Assembly: GCF_000376865.1 (NCBI RefSeq)
Contig: NZ_AQXQ01000012.1
Coordinates: 850,488 to 914,487, forward strand
Direction: 5' to 3'
Length of the DNA stretch: 64,000 nucleotides
Source: Thioalkalivibrio sp. ALJ7
GTDB taxonomy: Bacteria; Pseudomonadota; Gammaproteobacteria; Ectothiorhodospirales; Ectothiorhodospiraceae
The notes under the pieces were generated by a model. The model was given only the letters and a program-made list of their open reading frames with translations, was not told the DNA's origin and did no database searches. The stretch's first letter is position 1, and every line of letters starts with the position of its first letter. Of the stretch, positions 27,485 through 36,678 are shown piece by piece. The translations under genes and the position numbers were made by a program.

Positions 27485-27873
27485 CGGAAAATCACCCAGG
27501 ACGGGGGTACAAAGTTGGGGTCGAGCTCGTTACGACGACCATCAAGAGTGCCGTCGCCCGTGGTATCGATCAGATAGTAGGTCGGACCCACCGCCGGGGT
27601 GACCTCGACCATCACGAGTTCGCCGCCCACGCGATATTCACGCCGGGTTTTACCATCGCGCTCAATGATGATGATGTCCGCGTCCTCCAGCGAGCGCTGC
27701 TCGCGGGCACGTTCATCCAGCACCGGCGGCGGCGGATCGGCCCCCTCTTCCAGTTCCGGCGGCGGCGGGGCGTCATCCCACTCGCGGTCTTGCTGCGCCG
27801 ACACCGACCCAAACGCCAGCATAAGGCTGGCGCTCAACGTCAGGGACAGGGTCATGCGGGACAGGGGCATCAT
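27478..27873 (-). CDS. DUF2782 family secreted protein
   Basis: A 131-residue protein with an N-terminal signal peptide (MTLSLTLSASLMLAFGSVSA), then a proline/acid-rich segment (DDAPPPPELEEGADPPPP). The DUF2782 core follows: DIIIIERDGKTRREYRVGGELVMVEV and GPTYYLIDTTGDG. DUF2782 genes commonly lie beside polA in gammaproteobacteria, as here. Two adjacent ATG codons could serve as start; both follow GGAG, and the first overlaps the upstream stop (TGATG). Function unknown. Confidence 0.82.
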   Translation of the reverse strand: MMPLSRMTLSLTLSASLMLAFGSVSAQQDREWDDAPPPPELEEGADPPPPVLDERAREQRSLEDADIIIIERDGKTRREYRVGGELVMVEVTPAVGPTYYLIDTTGDGTLDGRRNELDPNFVPPSWVIFRW

Positions 27874-28598
27874 CACAGCTCCATCAGTCGTTTCTTTTCT
27901 TCCGCGGAAGGCTCGAAGCTGCGGGCCTCGTAGTATTCAAAGATCACGTCCACCACATCTTCCGGGGAATCTACCAGCGAGTATAGCTGCAGGTCCTCCT
28001 GGTCGATGGTGCCCTGCTCCACAAGGGTGTCCTGGAACCAGTCCAGCAATCCCTTCCAGAACTCGCTACCGACCAGCACGATCGGGATCCGGCGCGTCTT
28101 GCCGGTTTGCACGAGGGTCAGGATCTCCGCCATCTCGTCCAGGGTGCCAAACCCCCCGGGCAGTACCACGTAAGCGGATGCGTACTTGACGAACATCACC
28201 TTGCGCGAGAAGAAGTGGCGAAAACCCAGGCCGATGTCCTGATAGTCGTTCGCGCTCTGCTCGTGTGGCAACTGGATGTTCAGGCCGATGCTGGGCGATC
28301 GGCCGGCGAAGGCCCCCTTGTTGGCCGCCTCCATGATCCCGGGTCCGCCACCACTGACCACTGCGAATCCGGCATCCGACAGTTGGCGCGCAACGGTCTC
28401 GCCCAGCTGGTAGTAGCGGTGCTCCGGCGGAAAACGGGCCGAGCCGAAAATGCTTACGGACGGCTTGATATGCGCGAGGCGCTCAAAGCCCTCCACAAAC
28501 TCCGCCATGATCTGGAAGATCTTCCAGCTTTCTCGGGTCAGGGCGGAGTCATCGATCGGGCGCAGGCCCGGGTGTTCGGCACGTTCGCGGTTATTCAT
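27873..28598 (-). CDS. LOG-family nucleotide phosphoribohydrolase (TIGR00730)
   Basis: A 241-residue Rossmann-fold enzyme. It has VSIFGSARF, SGGGPGIMEAANKGA and the LOG signature LPGGFGTLDEM (about residues 142-152). Members cleave N-glycosidic bonds of nucleoside 5'-monophosphates. It is divergent from polA and leads a leftward set with DUF2782 and the 286-residue gene, overlapping by one base. The ribosome site before 28598 is weak. Confidence 0.9.
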   Translation of the reverse strand: MNNRERAEHPGLRPIDDSALTRESWKIFQIMAEFVEGFERLAHIKPSVSIFGSARFPPEHRYYQLGETVARQLSDAGFAVVSGGGPGIMEAANKGAFAGRSPSIGLNIQLPHEQSANDYQDIGLGFRHFFSRKVMFVKYASAYVVLPGGFGTLDEMAEILTLVQTGKTRRIPIVLVGSEFWKGLLDWFQDTLVEQGTIDQEDLQLYSLVDSPEDVVDVIFEYYEARSFEPSAEEKKRLMEL

Positions 28599-28727
28599 CC
28601 GGGGGTCTCGGTGGGCTTTGGGCGTAGCGTAACGGCCGCCCTGGGTCCGTACAAATGGGCCGCACGAATGGGCGCGCCCCGATCAGCCCTGTAGAATGGC
28701 GCGCGTCCCCCGTCTGGATTCCGTTTC

Positions 28728-31430
28728 ATGTCGCAAGCGCCCCTCGTCCTGGTCGACGGTTCGTCATATTTGTTCCGCGCGTTCCATGCGCTGCCCCCCC
28801 TGACCGCACCGGATGGCGCCCCGACCGGCGCAATGATCGGCGTGGCCAACATGCTGCGCAAGCTGCGAGCGGACTACGGCCCCGAGAACATGGCGGTGGT
28901 CTTCGACGCCAAGGGCAAGACCTTCCGTGACGACCTCTACCCGGAATACAAGGCGACTCGCCCGCCCATGCCAGAGGAGCTCGCAGCCCAGATCGAGCCC
29001 CTGCACGAGCTCGTGCGGGCCATGGGCCTGCCGCTTCTGTCTGTCGAGGGGGTCGAGGCCGATGACGTCATCGCCACCCTGGCCGACCAGGCGGCAAAGG
29101 CCGGCCACGACGTGGTGATCTCCACCGGCGACAAGGATCTGGCGCAGCTGGTCGATGACCGCATCACGCTGGTCAACACCATGAGCGGGGTCACTCTGGA
29201 CCCGGACGGCGTGCAGGAGAAGTTCGGCGTTGCGCCTGAGCAGATCGTCGATTACCTCAGCCTGATGGGCGACACGGTCGACAACATCCCTGGGGTAGAG
29301 AAGGTCGGGCCCAAAACGGCCGCCAAGTGGATTGCACAGTACGGCGATCTCGACACGATCCTCGATCAGGCTGATCGCTTCGGCGGCAAGATTGGCGAGA
29401 ACCTGCGCGCCGCCGCCGAACGGCTCCCGACCTCGCGCGAGCTGATTACCGTCAAGCGCGACGTCGAGCTGGACGTCGGCCCGGACGACCTGACCATCCA
29501 GGAACCGGACCATGACCGCCTGCTGGAGATGGTGCGCCGCTACGGCTTCACCCGCTGGCGCGCAGAACTGGAAGGGGGAGACGCCGCGGCCGCGGGCGAC
29601 AACCCCGGCCCCTCGCAGACCCAGGGCGATTACCAGACCGTCCGTGAAGAGCCGGATTTCGCGCAACTGCTGGAGCGCCTGGAGAAGGCCGACCGCGTCG
29701 CCTTCGATACCGAGACCACCAGCCTGGACGCGATGCGCGCCCGGCTGGTCGGCATGTCCTTCGCGTTCGAACCGGGCACCGCGTACTACCTGCCGCTGGC
29801 ACATACTGGACCGGATGCCGACCCGCAGCTCCCGCTGGAGGCCACACTCGAGCGCCTGACGCCGTGGCTGGAATCAGCGGAGCACGGCAAGCTGGGCCAT
29901 CACCTGAAATACGACCGCAATGTGCTGGGCAATCACGGCATCACCCTGCGCGGGATTGTCGACGACACCCTACTGGAGTCCTTCTGCCTGGATGCTGGCG
30001 CCAACCGCCACGACCTGGACTCCCTGGCCGAGCGCCACTTGGACTACAAGACCACGCACTACGAGGATGTAGCCGGCAAGGGCGCAAAGCAGATTCCATT
30101 CGCCGAAGTGGATATCGGCATCGCCACCGACTACGCCGGCGAGGACGCGGACATCTGCCTGCAACTGGACGCAGTCTTCCAGCCTCGCCTGAAAGAAGCG
30201 GAAGGCCCCGCTTCCGTGTACCGCGAGATCGAGATGCCGTTGGTCCCGGTGCTGGCAGATATCGAGCGCGTCGGCGTGAAGGTTGACCCGGACCTGCTTG
30301 GCCAGCAAAGCCAGGAACTGCTGACCGAGATGGAACGCCTCGAGCGCGAGGCCTTCGAGGAGGCAGGTACCGAGTTCAATCTCGGCTCGCCGAAGCAGAT
30401 CCAGGAGATCCTCTTCGAACGCCTGGGCCTGCCGGTACTGCGGCGCACGCCCAAAGGTCAGCCCTCCACCGCCGAGGACGTGCTGGAGCAGATGGCGGAT
30501 GACTACGCCCTGCCGCGCCTGATCCTGGAGCACCGCGGCCTGTCCAAGCTGCGCAGCACCTACACCGAGACTCTGCCGCGCCGCATCCACCCGGAGACCG
30601 GACGGGTGCACACCTCCTACCACCAATCGGGAGCAGCGACGGGGCGCCTGTCCTCGTCAGAACCCAACCTGCAGAACATCCCGGTGCGCACCGAGGCCGG
30701 GCGGCGCATCCGCCGAGCGTTCATCGCGGAGGCGGGTCACCAGTTACTGGCGGCCGACTACTCTCAGATCGAGCTGCGCATCATGGCGCACCTGTCGCAG
30801 GACAAGGGCCTGCTCAAGGCCTTCGCCGAGGGCCAGGACATCCACCGCGCCACCGCCGCCGAGGTCTTCGGGTATGAGCCGGACGCCGTCACCAGCGACC
30901 AACGGCGTGCCGCCAAGGCGATCAACTTCGGCCTGATCTACGGCATGTCCGCCTGGGGCCTGGCACGCAACCTCGGCATCGAGCAGGGCGAGGCGCGCGA
31001 GTACATCGACCGCTACTTCAACCGCTACCCCGGGGTGCACGATTACATGGAGCAGGCACGCGCCAGCGGGCGCGAGAATGGCTACGTGGAGACCCTGTTC
31101 GGTCGTCGCCTGTACCTGCCGGAGATCAACAGCCGCAACGGCGCCCGCCGCCAGCAGTCCGAACGCGTGGCGATCAACGCTCCGATGCAGGGCACCGCAG
31201 CCGACATCATCAAGCGCGCGATGGTGCGTATGGCGAACGCCCTGATCGAGACCGGGATCGATGCCCGCATGATCATGCAGGTGCACGACGAACTGGTATT
31301 CGAGGTGGCGGACGACGCGATCGAGGCGCTGACTGGTCTCGCTCGCGAGGCGATGGGCGGCGCCGCAGAGCTGGACGTCGAGCTGGTGGTGGATGTCGGC
31401 GCCGGCCCCAACTGGGACGATGCCCATTGA
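28728..31430 (+). CDS. polA: DNA polymerase I
   Basis: A 900-residue three-domain enzyme for primer removal and repair. The 5'-3' exonuclease is at the N-terminus (LVDGSSYLFRAFHALPPLT, GVEADDVIATLA, GDKDLAQLV, GDTVDNIPGVEKVGPKTAAK). The 3'-5' exonuclease centre is intact (FDTETTSLD, YAGEDADICL). The polymerase domain has motif A DYSQIELRIMAHLS, motif B RRAAKAINFGLIYGMSAWGL and motif C QVHDELVFEV. Standard length and no odd features. SCO1-type genes follow in the same direction. Confidence 0.97.
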   Translation: MSQAPLVLVDGSSYLFRAFHALPPLTAPDGAPTGAMIGVANMLRKLRADYGPENMAVVFDAKGKTFRDDLYPEYKATRPPMPEELAAQIEPLHELVRAMGLPLLSVEGVEADDVIATLADQAAKAGHDVVISTGDKDLAQLVDDRITLVNTMSGVTLDPDGVQEKFGVAPEQIVDYLSLMGDTVDNIPGVEKVGPKTAAKWIAQYGDLDTILDQADRFGGKIGENLRAAAERLPTSRELITVKRDVELDVGPDDLTIQEPDHDRLLEMVRRYGFTRWRAELEGGDAAAAGDNPGPSQTQGDYQTVREEPDFAQLLERLEKADRVAFDTETTSLDAMRARLVGMSFAFEPGTAYYLPLAHTGPDADPQLPLEATLERLTPWLESAEHGKLGHHLKYDRNVLGNHGITLRGIVDDTLLESFCLDAGANRHDLDSLAERHLDYKTTHYEDVAGKGAKQIPFAEVDIGIATDYAGEDADICLQLDAVFQPRLKEAEGPASVYREIEMPLVPVLADIERVGVKVDPDLLGQQSQELLTEMERLEREAFEEAGTEFNLGSPKQIQEILFERLGLPVLRRTPKGQPSTAEDVLEQMADDYALPRLILEHRGLSKLRSTYTETLPRRIHPETGRVHTSYHQSGAATGRLSSSEPNLQNIPVRTEAGRRIRRAFIAEAGHQLLAADYSQIELRIMAHLSQDKGLLKAFAEGQDIHRATAAEVFGYEPDAVTSDQRRAAKAINFGLIYGMSAWGLARNLGIEQGEAREYIDRYFNRYPGVHDYMEQARASGRENGYVETLFGRRLYLPEINSRNGARRQQSERVAINAPMQGTAADIIKRAMVRMANALIETGIDARMIMQVHDELVFEVADDAIEALTGLAREAMGGAAELDVELVVDVGAGPNWDDAH

Positions 31431-31443
31431 TCCGGTGACCCGA

Positions 31444-31947
31444 ATGTTTGCCACCCGTTTCAACCGCATTGCTGCCTGGCTGGTCGCGCTCCTGCTGGTC
31501 GCCACCGCCTGGATGCTGGCCGAGCGCTACCTGGACACCGGCGCACCCACCGACCTCGCCGTCGTGCAACCGGAAGAGTGCGACCTGAACACCGGCGCCT
31601 GTAGCACCGTCCTGCCGCTGGGAGGTGAGGTCCGCCTGGCGATCACTCCGCGGCCCGTACCCATGCTGCGGGAGCTGACACTGGAGCTGGAGCTGGATAC
31701 CACCGCCCGCGAGGCCCTTGAGGAACCGGACGCGCTGGAACTGGACCTGGCCGGAGTGGAGATGTACATGGGCTTTCAGCGCCCCCGCCTGGAACACGCG
31801 GGCGACGGCCTCTACCGCGGCACCACAACACTGCCGATCTGCACCACCGAATCCATGACCTGGGCCGCCACGGCCATGCCGGCCGGCACGCCCGAGGCAT
31901 CCTTCGTACAATTCCGCTTCGTTACCGCCCGCGATCATCAGCCATAA
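31444..31947 (+). CDS. Single-span periplasmic protein upstream of SCO1, FixH/YtkA-like
   Basis: A 167-residue protein with one N-terminal helix (IAAWLVALLLVATAWMLAERY) and a beta-rich periplasmic part with two cysteines in ECDLNTGAC. Features resemble FixH/YtkA-type proteins (VEMYMGFQRPRLEHAGDGLYRG). It lies 5 bp before the SCO1 gene, so a role in copper delivery or cytochrome oxidase assembly is likely by association. The start at 31444 has GGTGA five bases upstream; an ATG at 31420 inside polA is an alternative. Confidence 0.7.
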   Translation: MFATRFNRIAAWLVALLLVATAWMLAERYLDTGAPTDLAVVQPEECDLNTGACSTVLPLGGEVRLAITPRPVPMLRELTLELELDTTAREALEEPDALELDLAGVEMYMGFQRPRLEHAGDGLYRGTTTLPICTTESMTWAATAMPAGTPEASFVQFRFVTARDHQP

Positions 31948-31952
31948 CCACG

Positions 31953-32597
31953 ATGCAACGAATCCCGATCAGCAGTGTTTTCTGGGGTCTGGCCGTTCTG
32001 GCAGCCGGGGCCCTGCTCGTATTCGTCACCCTGAACCCTGGGGAGCCACCTCACCCGCAACCGGGCCACGCACAGCTGCCGGTGGCGGACGAGGTCCGCG
32101 GCGGGGCCATCGAGCTGCCAGTGGCCACTCATGCCGAGCGCTTCGATCTAGACGACTACAAGGGCCAGTACGTATGGCTGTACTTCGGGTACACCAGTTG
32201 TCCGGATGCCTGCCCGACCAGCCTGGGCTGGATCAGCGGCGCCCTGAACCAACTGCCGGATGACCTGCGAGGCCAGGTCAACGGTGTGCTGATCAGCGTG
32301 GACCCCGAGCGGGATTCGCGCGACCACCTGGCCAACTATGTCGGCCACTTCCACGAAGCCATTCACGCCGCGACCGGGCCGGAAGACCAGGTGCACGCGG
32401 CGGCGCAGAGCTATGGCGTGTTCTTCGAGCGGGCGGAGACGGATTCGGCGATGGGCTACGTAATCGACCACAGCTCGTCGACCTACCTGGTCGGCCCGGA
32501 CGGCGAACTACTGGAGATCTACCCGCACGGGACGTCGTCGGCCCAACTGCTGGAGTCACTCAAAGCCCACATGAACGCGGAATCGGAAGAGGAATGA
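31953..32597 (+). CDS. SCO1/SenC copper chaperone
   Basis: A 214-residue membrane-anchored periplasmic thioredoxin-fold protein that supplies copper or reduces cysteines of the Cu-A site of terminal oxidases. N-terminal helix (VFWGLAVLAAGALLVFVTL), copper site SCPDACP (C83 and C87) and the distal ligand histidine in DHSSSTYLVGPDG. Standard length. Two further genes upstream (polA and the FixH-like gene) read in the same direction. A terminator follows. Confidence 0.93.
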   Translation: MQRIPISSVFWGLAVLAAGALLVFVTLNPGEPPHPQPGHAQLPVADEVRGGAIELPVATHAERFDLDDYKGQYVWLYFGYTSCPDACPTSLGWISGALNQLPDDLRGQVNGVLISVDPERDSRDHLANYVGHFHEAIHAATGPEDQVHAAAQSYGVFFERAETDSAMGYVIDHSSSTYLVGPDGELLEIYPHGTSSAQLLESLKAHMNAESEEE

Positions 32598-32795
32598 ATC
32601 GCCCGGGGGCGCCGCGAAACGTGTTCGGCGCGGACGAAGCAGGAAACTGTGAAAAAAATCGCATTTGCAGCGAAACCCGCCGGAACTTTGCCCGTGCGCC
32701 GCTTTCTCATCCAGTAAGCGCTCTAGCCCAGCGCGGCCCGCTTTTCTCCCTGAGCGGGCAAATAGGCCTCTCCCCCCCCTGTAGAGGCCGAAGTT

Positions 32796-32833
32796 AGCCC
32801 CGGTCCTACCCCAAGGCCGGGGCTTCTTTTTGT
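32796..32833 (+). terminator. Terminator after SCO1 gene
   Basis: Stem AGCCCCGG / CCGGGGCT with a 13-nt loop, then TCTTTTTG. It ends 29 bp before the stop codon of convergent engB. The 200 bp between SCO1 and this site show only a GCCCGCT/AGCGGGC hairpin near 32736-32760. Confidence 0.88.
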
Positions 32834-32862
32834 CTACGCCCCTCCAGCTCCCGAGGCGGACT

Positions 32863-33492
32863 TCAGTCGGCTGCAAGATCTCCGGCCGCATGCTCGATGA
32901 GCCAGTCGCCCAGCAGGCCGCGCAAGTCATCGACACCCTGGTTCTTCAGAGAGGAGAACGTCTGCAGGGAGGCCTCGATGCCCATCGCCTCCAGCTCACC
33001 GTGGGCCTTGCGCAACTGCTTGTCGGCCTCCTGGCGGGAGAGTTTGTCCGCCTTGGTCAGCACGCAGTGCAACCGGCAGCGCTCCAGCGGGACCCAGTCC
33101 AGGAGCTGGCGGTCCAGGTCGGTCAGGGGTCGGCGGATATCCATGATCAATACGAGTCCGATCAGGCACTGGCGCTTCTGCAGATAGCCGCCCAGGAGCT
33201 GATCCCACTCGGCGCGCTTGCCCGCCGAGACCTTCGCATAGCCGTAGCCCGGAAGATCCACCAGGCGCGAATTCTCGTTCGGCGGCAAACCAAACAGGTT
33301 GATCTCCTGGGTGCGCCCAGGCGTGCGCCCGACCCGCGCCAGCGCCTTGCGGCCGCACAAGGCATTGAGGGCGCTGGATTTGCCCGCATTGGAACGCCCG
33401 GCAAAGGCGATCTCGACCCCGGTATCCGCCGGCAACTGATGCAATTGGGCTACGCCCTGAAGGAAGGCGGTCTCACGGAATCGGGGCTGCAT
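32863..33492 (-). CDS. engB: Ribosome-biogenesis GTPase EngB (YihA/YsxC)
   Basis: Essential GTPase for large-subunit assembly; 209 residues. G1 GRSNAGKSS, G2-region TPGRTQEIN, G3 DLPGYGYAK, G4 TKADKLSRQ and the G5 serine (FSSLKNQG) are all present. The ATG at 33492 (MQPRFRETAFL) gives the normal family length with GTGAG upstream. Divergent from cytochrome c4, a gene order common in gammaproteobacteria. Confidence 0.95.
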   Translation of the reverse strand: MQPRFRETAFLQGVAQLHQLPADTGVEIAFAGRSNAGKSSALNALCGRKALARVGRTPGRTQEINLFGLPPNENSRLVDLPGYGYAKVSAGKRAEWDQLLGGYLQKRQCLIGLVLIMDIRRPLTDLDRQLLDWVPLERCRLHCVLTKADKLSRQEADKQLRKAHGELEAMGIEASLQTFSSLKNQGVDDLRGLLGDWLIEHAAGDLAAD

Positions 33493-33539
33493 AGAAGGCT
33501 CACAGGGGTCTTTGGCCGAGTACAGGGCTAGGGATATTT

Positions 33540-33568
33540 TTGAGCGCAATTTAGCATTGTGCTATAAA
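33540..33568 (+). promoter_or_regulatory. Predicted sigma-70 promoter for cytochrome c4 gene
   Basis: TTGAGC (33540-33545), a 17-bp spacer, then TATAAA (33563-33568): 4/6 and 5/6 matches to consensus at ideal spacing, about 113 bp before the start codon. Confidence 0.7.
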
Positions 33569-33686
33569 CTGCGCCCCTTATGTTGCACGCCGTGCCGATG
33601 GGGCGCGGGTACAGATCGCCCTGCCACAGGGCACAAGGAACGGGTCGAAACCCGGGACGCATTTACAAGCAGGAGATTCTTCCATC

Positions 33687-34310
33687 ATGAACCACAAGCT
33701 TTCCGCTCTCTTTGCTGCCCTGTCCGTATCCCTGCTGCTCCCGCTGTCGGCGGCCCAGGCGGGCGATCCTCAGCGCGGCCAGGAACTGTCCCAGTCCTGC
33801 GCGGCCTGCCACCAGGCTGACGGCAACTCGACCAACCCGGAGTGGCCCAAGCTCGCGGGTCAGCATCCGAAGTACACCGTCAAGCAGCTGCAGGACTACA
33901 AGTCCGAGCGCCGCGAGAACAGCCTGATGCTGGGCCAGGTCGCCGACCTCGACGAGCAGGACATGCGTGACCTGGCGGCCTACTACGCCGAACAGGAGAT
34001 GTCCGGTGAAACCGCCGACGAAGACGTCGTCGAGCGCGGCGAGCAGATCTACCGCGGCGGCATCCCGTCGCAGAACGTTGCCGCCTGCATCGCTTGCCAT
34101 GGCCCGAACGGTCAGGGCAACCCGGAAGCCATGTTCCCGGCCGTTGCCGGTCAGCATGCGCAGTACAGCGCTGACCAGATGCGCTACTTCCGCAGCGGCG
34201 ACCGCGCCAATGACAACGGCCGCATGATGCGCAATGTCGCGCGCAACATGTCCGATTCCGACATCGAAGCCGTGTCCCAGTACATGGCTGGCCTGCAGTC
34301 CGGCAACTGA
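33687..34310 (+). CDS. Cytochrome c4 (diheme)
   Basis: A 207-residue periplasmic electron carrier between the bc1 complex or sulfur enzymes and terminal oxidases. Signal peptide (MNHKLSALFAALSVSLLLPL, cleavage AQA-GD). Two heme c motifs: CAACH at C38 and CIACH at C134. Internal duplication shows as paired P-x-(L/V)AGQH motifs (KLAGQHPKY, AVAGQHAQY). GGAG precedes the start. Followed by a strong terminator, then cytochrome c maturation genes, which matches its need for heme attachment. Confidence 0.95.
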   Translation: MNHKLSALFAALSVSLLLPLSAAQAGDPQRGQELSQSCAACHQADGNSTNPEWPKLAGQHPKYTVKQLQDYKSERRENSLMLGQVADLDEQDMRDLAAYYAEQEMSGETADEDVVERGEQIYRGGIPSQNVAACIACHGPNGQGNPEAMFPAVAGQHAQYSADQMRYFRSGDRANDNGRMMRNVARNMSDSDIEAVSQYMAGLQSGN

Positions 34311-34362
34311 TACGGACCGCAGTGCAGCGCCGCGCTGGACTGGCGGCGCGTAGGACCCAGGG

Positions 34363-34389
34363 AAGGGGCGGCTTCGGCCGCCCCTTTTC
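34363..34389 (+). terminator. Terminator of cytochrome c4 gene (UUCG loop)
   Basis: A ten-base-pair stem AAGGGGCGGC / GCCGCCCCTT capped by a stable TTCG tetraloop and followed by T residues. Confidence 0.93.
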
Positions 34390-34576
34390 ATTGGGCAAAA
34401 AATGGCCTGTGCGGGAATGCCCCTGCAACCGCGTGCGTCATGGTGGGGCATGACGAACTCCCGGGCTCGTCATGGGTCCATCCAGTGCGCCGGGCAACGC
34501 CCGCGCTGTTTATCGTGGAAATTGAACCCCCGTCGGGTTGCTTCGCATAGTCGCCAGGGTTAAAGCAGGTTTAAGA

Positions 34577-36649
34577 ATGTCGAATAACGATCAGGCCGCG
34601 ACCACCGGAACGGTCCCCGCATCCCGCCAGAAAACCGCGCGCAAGCCGCGGCGAAGCCGCATTCTTGTCGACTTCATGGGCTCAATGAGCCTGGCGATCA
34701 CCCTGCTGGTGGCACTGGCCATCGCGTCGGTAATCGGCACCGTCCTGGTGCAGAACGAACCCTACACCGAGTACCTGATGGACTTCGGGCCGTTCTGGCA
34801 CGAAATCTTTGCCGGGATGGGCCTCTATCAGGTGTATTCGGCGACCTGGTTCCTTCTGGTGGTGGGCTTTCTGGTCGTCTCCACCTCGTTCTGTGTCTAC
34901 CGCCAGTCCCCGGGCCTGCTAAAAGACCTGCGCCGCTACAACCTTCAGGTAAAGGAAAAGTCCCTGCTCTCGTTCCATTCGAGTGCAGCCGGCGACCTGG
35001 ACCAGCCCCAGGATGAATTTGTCCAACACGCCCACCGGGTGCTGAAGGCCCAAGGCTTCAAGGCGCGCGAAAAGAACTCCGACGGCCAGACCGTGATTGC
35101 CGCGATGCGCGGGCGATGGAACCGCATGGGCTACCTGCTGACCCATGTCGGCATCGTCGTCATCTGTGTCGGCGCACTGGCCGACGGCACCACCCTGCTC
35201 AAGATTAACGAGTGGCTGGGGAATCTGGAGATCGAGACCCGCAGCGTGCCGATCTCCGAGGTCCCGCGCTCGGCCTGGATTCCGGAATGGAATCCGTCCT
35301 TCCGTGGATCGGTCGAGATCCCCGAGGGCGCCTCAGCCAACGTCGTGTTCCTGCCCATGCGCGAGGGTTACTTCGTACAGGAGCTGCCGTTCCGTATCGA
35401 GTTGGAAGAATTCCGCATCGAGCGTTTCTCCACGGGCGCCGAAAGCTCCTACGAATCCGACCTGATCATCCACGACCCGGACCGGGACGAACCCCTGCGC
35501 CACACCATCTCGGTCAACCACCCGCTGATCTACAAGGGCTTCGCGATCTACCAGGCGAGCTTTGCCGACGGCGGAACCCGGCTGGATATCGATGCAATCC
35601 CGCTGGGTGCCGAGGCGTTGCGCGAACTGGAAGTGCCCGGCCGAGTGTTCCAGGAGATGGATATCCCGACCCCGGACGGTAACACCCGCACGATCGAGTT
35701 CATCAACTTCCAGGTGGAGAACGTGATCCAGCTTCTCAACGAAGAAGGTGTGCGCGAGAACCGGCACATGGGGCCGAGCTTCGACTTCCGCCTGATGGAC
35801 CGCACCGGCCACGGTCTGTACTACCGCAACTACAAGCGCCCCGCATTGCAGGAAGGCGCCATGTACTTCCTCAGCGGCGTACGCGAGAGTCCGGCAGACG
35901 AGTTCCACTACCTGTTCCTGCCGGCGGACGCCGATGATTCGCTTGACCGCTTCCGCACCTACCTGGCCATGCTGCACAAGCCCGAGGTACGGAACGAAAT
36001 CGCCCGCCAGGTGGCCCGCGACGACGAAACCGTCCCGAATGAGCAGACTCAGGCGATCGCGAGCACCACCGCCGAGCTGATGGGCCTGTTCGCTCAAGGC
36101 GGCTACACGGCCGTGCACAACGAGATTGAACGCCGAGTCCCGGCCGAGCGTCTGGACGACGTGCGTGACCTGATGATCCGCATCCTGCACGCGGGCCTCC
36201 AGGGGCTTTACATGGAAGTCCTGCAGGACGAGGGTGTAGTCTCGATCCAGGAAGAAGAGCAGCGCTTCCTGGAAGACACCATCTCGGCAATCAATGCGAT
36301 CAGCCTGTACCAGTCGCCGTTCTTCTTCCACTTGAAGGACTTCGAGCACCGCGAGGCCTCGGGCCTGCAGATCGCAAGGGCTCCTGGACAAAGCACGGTC
36401 TACACCGGCAGCGTAATGTTGATCGTCGGGATTTTCCTGCTGTTCTACGTGTCGTATCAACGGTTGTGGATCATCGCGCGACGGCGCGAGGATGGCCAAG
36501 GAACCCATGTCACCATGGCAGGCACCAGCAATCGCCATAAAGTGGAATTTGAAGAGCGTTTCGCGCATCTTAAGCGGTGGATCATCGATCAGCAGAACGC
36601 GGACGATGGCCAAAAAACCACCGGTTCTAACACCAACAAGAACGACTGA
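34577..36649 (+). CDS. CcsB/ResB, System II cytochrome c maturation protein
   Basis: A 690-residue membrane protein that, with CcsA, delivers and ligates heme to apocytochromes in the periplasm. Three N-terminal helices (SLAITLLVALAIASVIGTVLV, TWFLLVVGFLVVSTSFCVY, LLTHVGIVVICVGALAD), a long periplasmic ResB domain (VNHPLIYKGFAIYQASF) and a final helix (GSVMLIVGIFLLFYVSY). The start at 34577 (MSNNDQAATTG) has AGG upstream. The gene is 30 bp before CcsA. System II rather than System I (CcmA-I) fits Thioalkalivibrio-like organisms. Confidence 0.93.
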   Translation: MSNNDQAATTGTVPASRQKTARKPRRSRILVDFMGSMSLAITLLVALAIASVIGTVLVQNEPYTEYLMDFGPFWHEIFAGMGLYQVYSATWFLLVVGFLVVSTSFCVYRQSPGLLKDLRRYNLQVKEKSLLSFHSSAAGDLDQPQDEFVQHAHRVLKAQGFKAREKNSDGQTVIAAMRGRWNRMGYLLTHVGIVVICVGALADGTTLLKINEWLGNLEIETRSVPISEVPRSAWIPEWNPSFRGSVEIPEGASANVVFLPMREGYFVQELPFRIELEEFRIERFSTGAESSYESDLIIHDPDRDEPLRHTISVNHPLIYKGFAIYQASFADGGTRLDIDAIPLGAEALRELEVPGRVFQEMDIPTPDGNTRTIEFINFQVENVIQLLNEEGVRENRHMGPSFDFRLMDRTGHGLYYRNYKRPALQEGAMYFLSGVRESPADEFHYLFLPADADDSLDRFRTYLAMLHKPEVRNEIARQVARDDETVPNEQTQAIASTTAELMGLFAQGGYTAVHNEIERRVPAERLDDVRDLMIRILHAGLQGLYMEVLQDEGVVSIQEEEQRFLEDTISAINAISLYQSPFFFHLKDFEHREASGLQIARAPGQSTVYTGSVMLIVGIFLLFYVSYQRLWIIARRREDGQGTHVTMAGTSNRHKVEFEERFAHLKRWIIDQQNADDGQKTTGSNTNKND

Positions 36650-36678
36650 GTCAGCGAGAAGTCGGAGGAGCACTACCC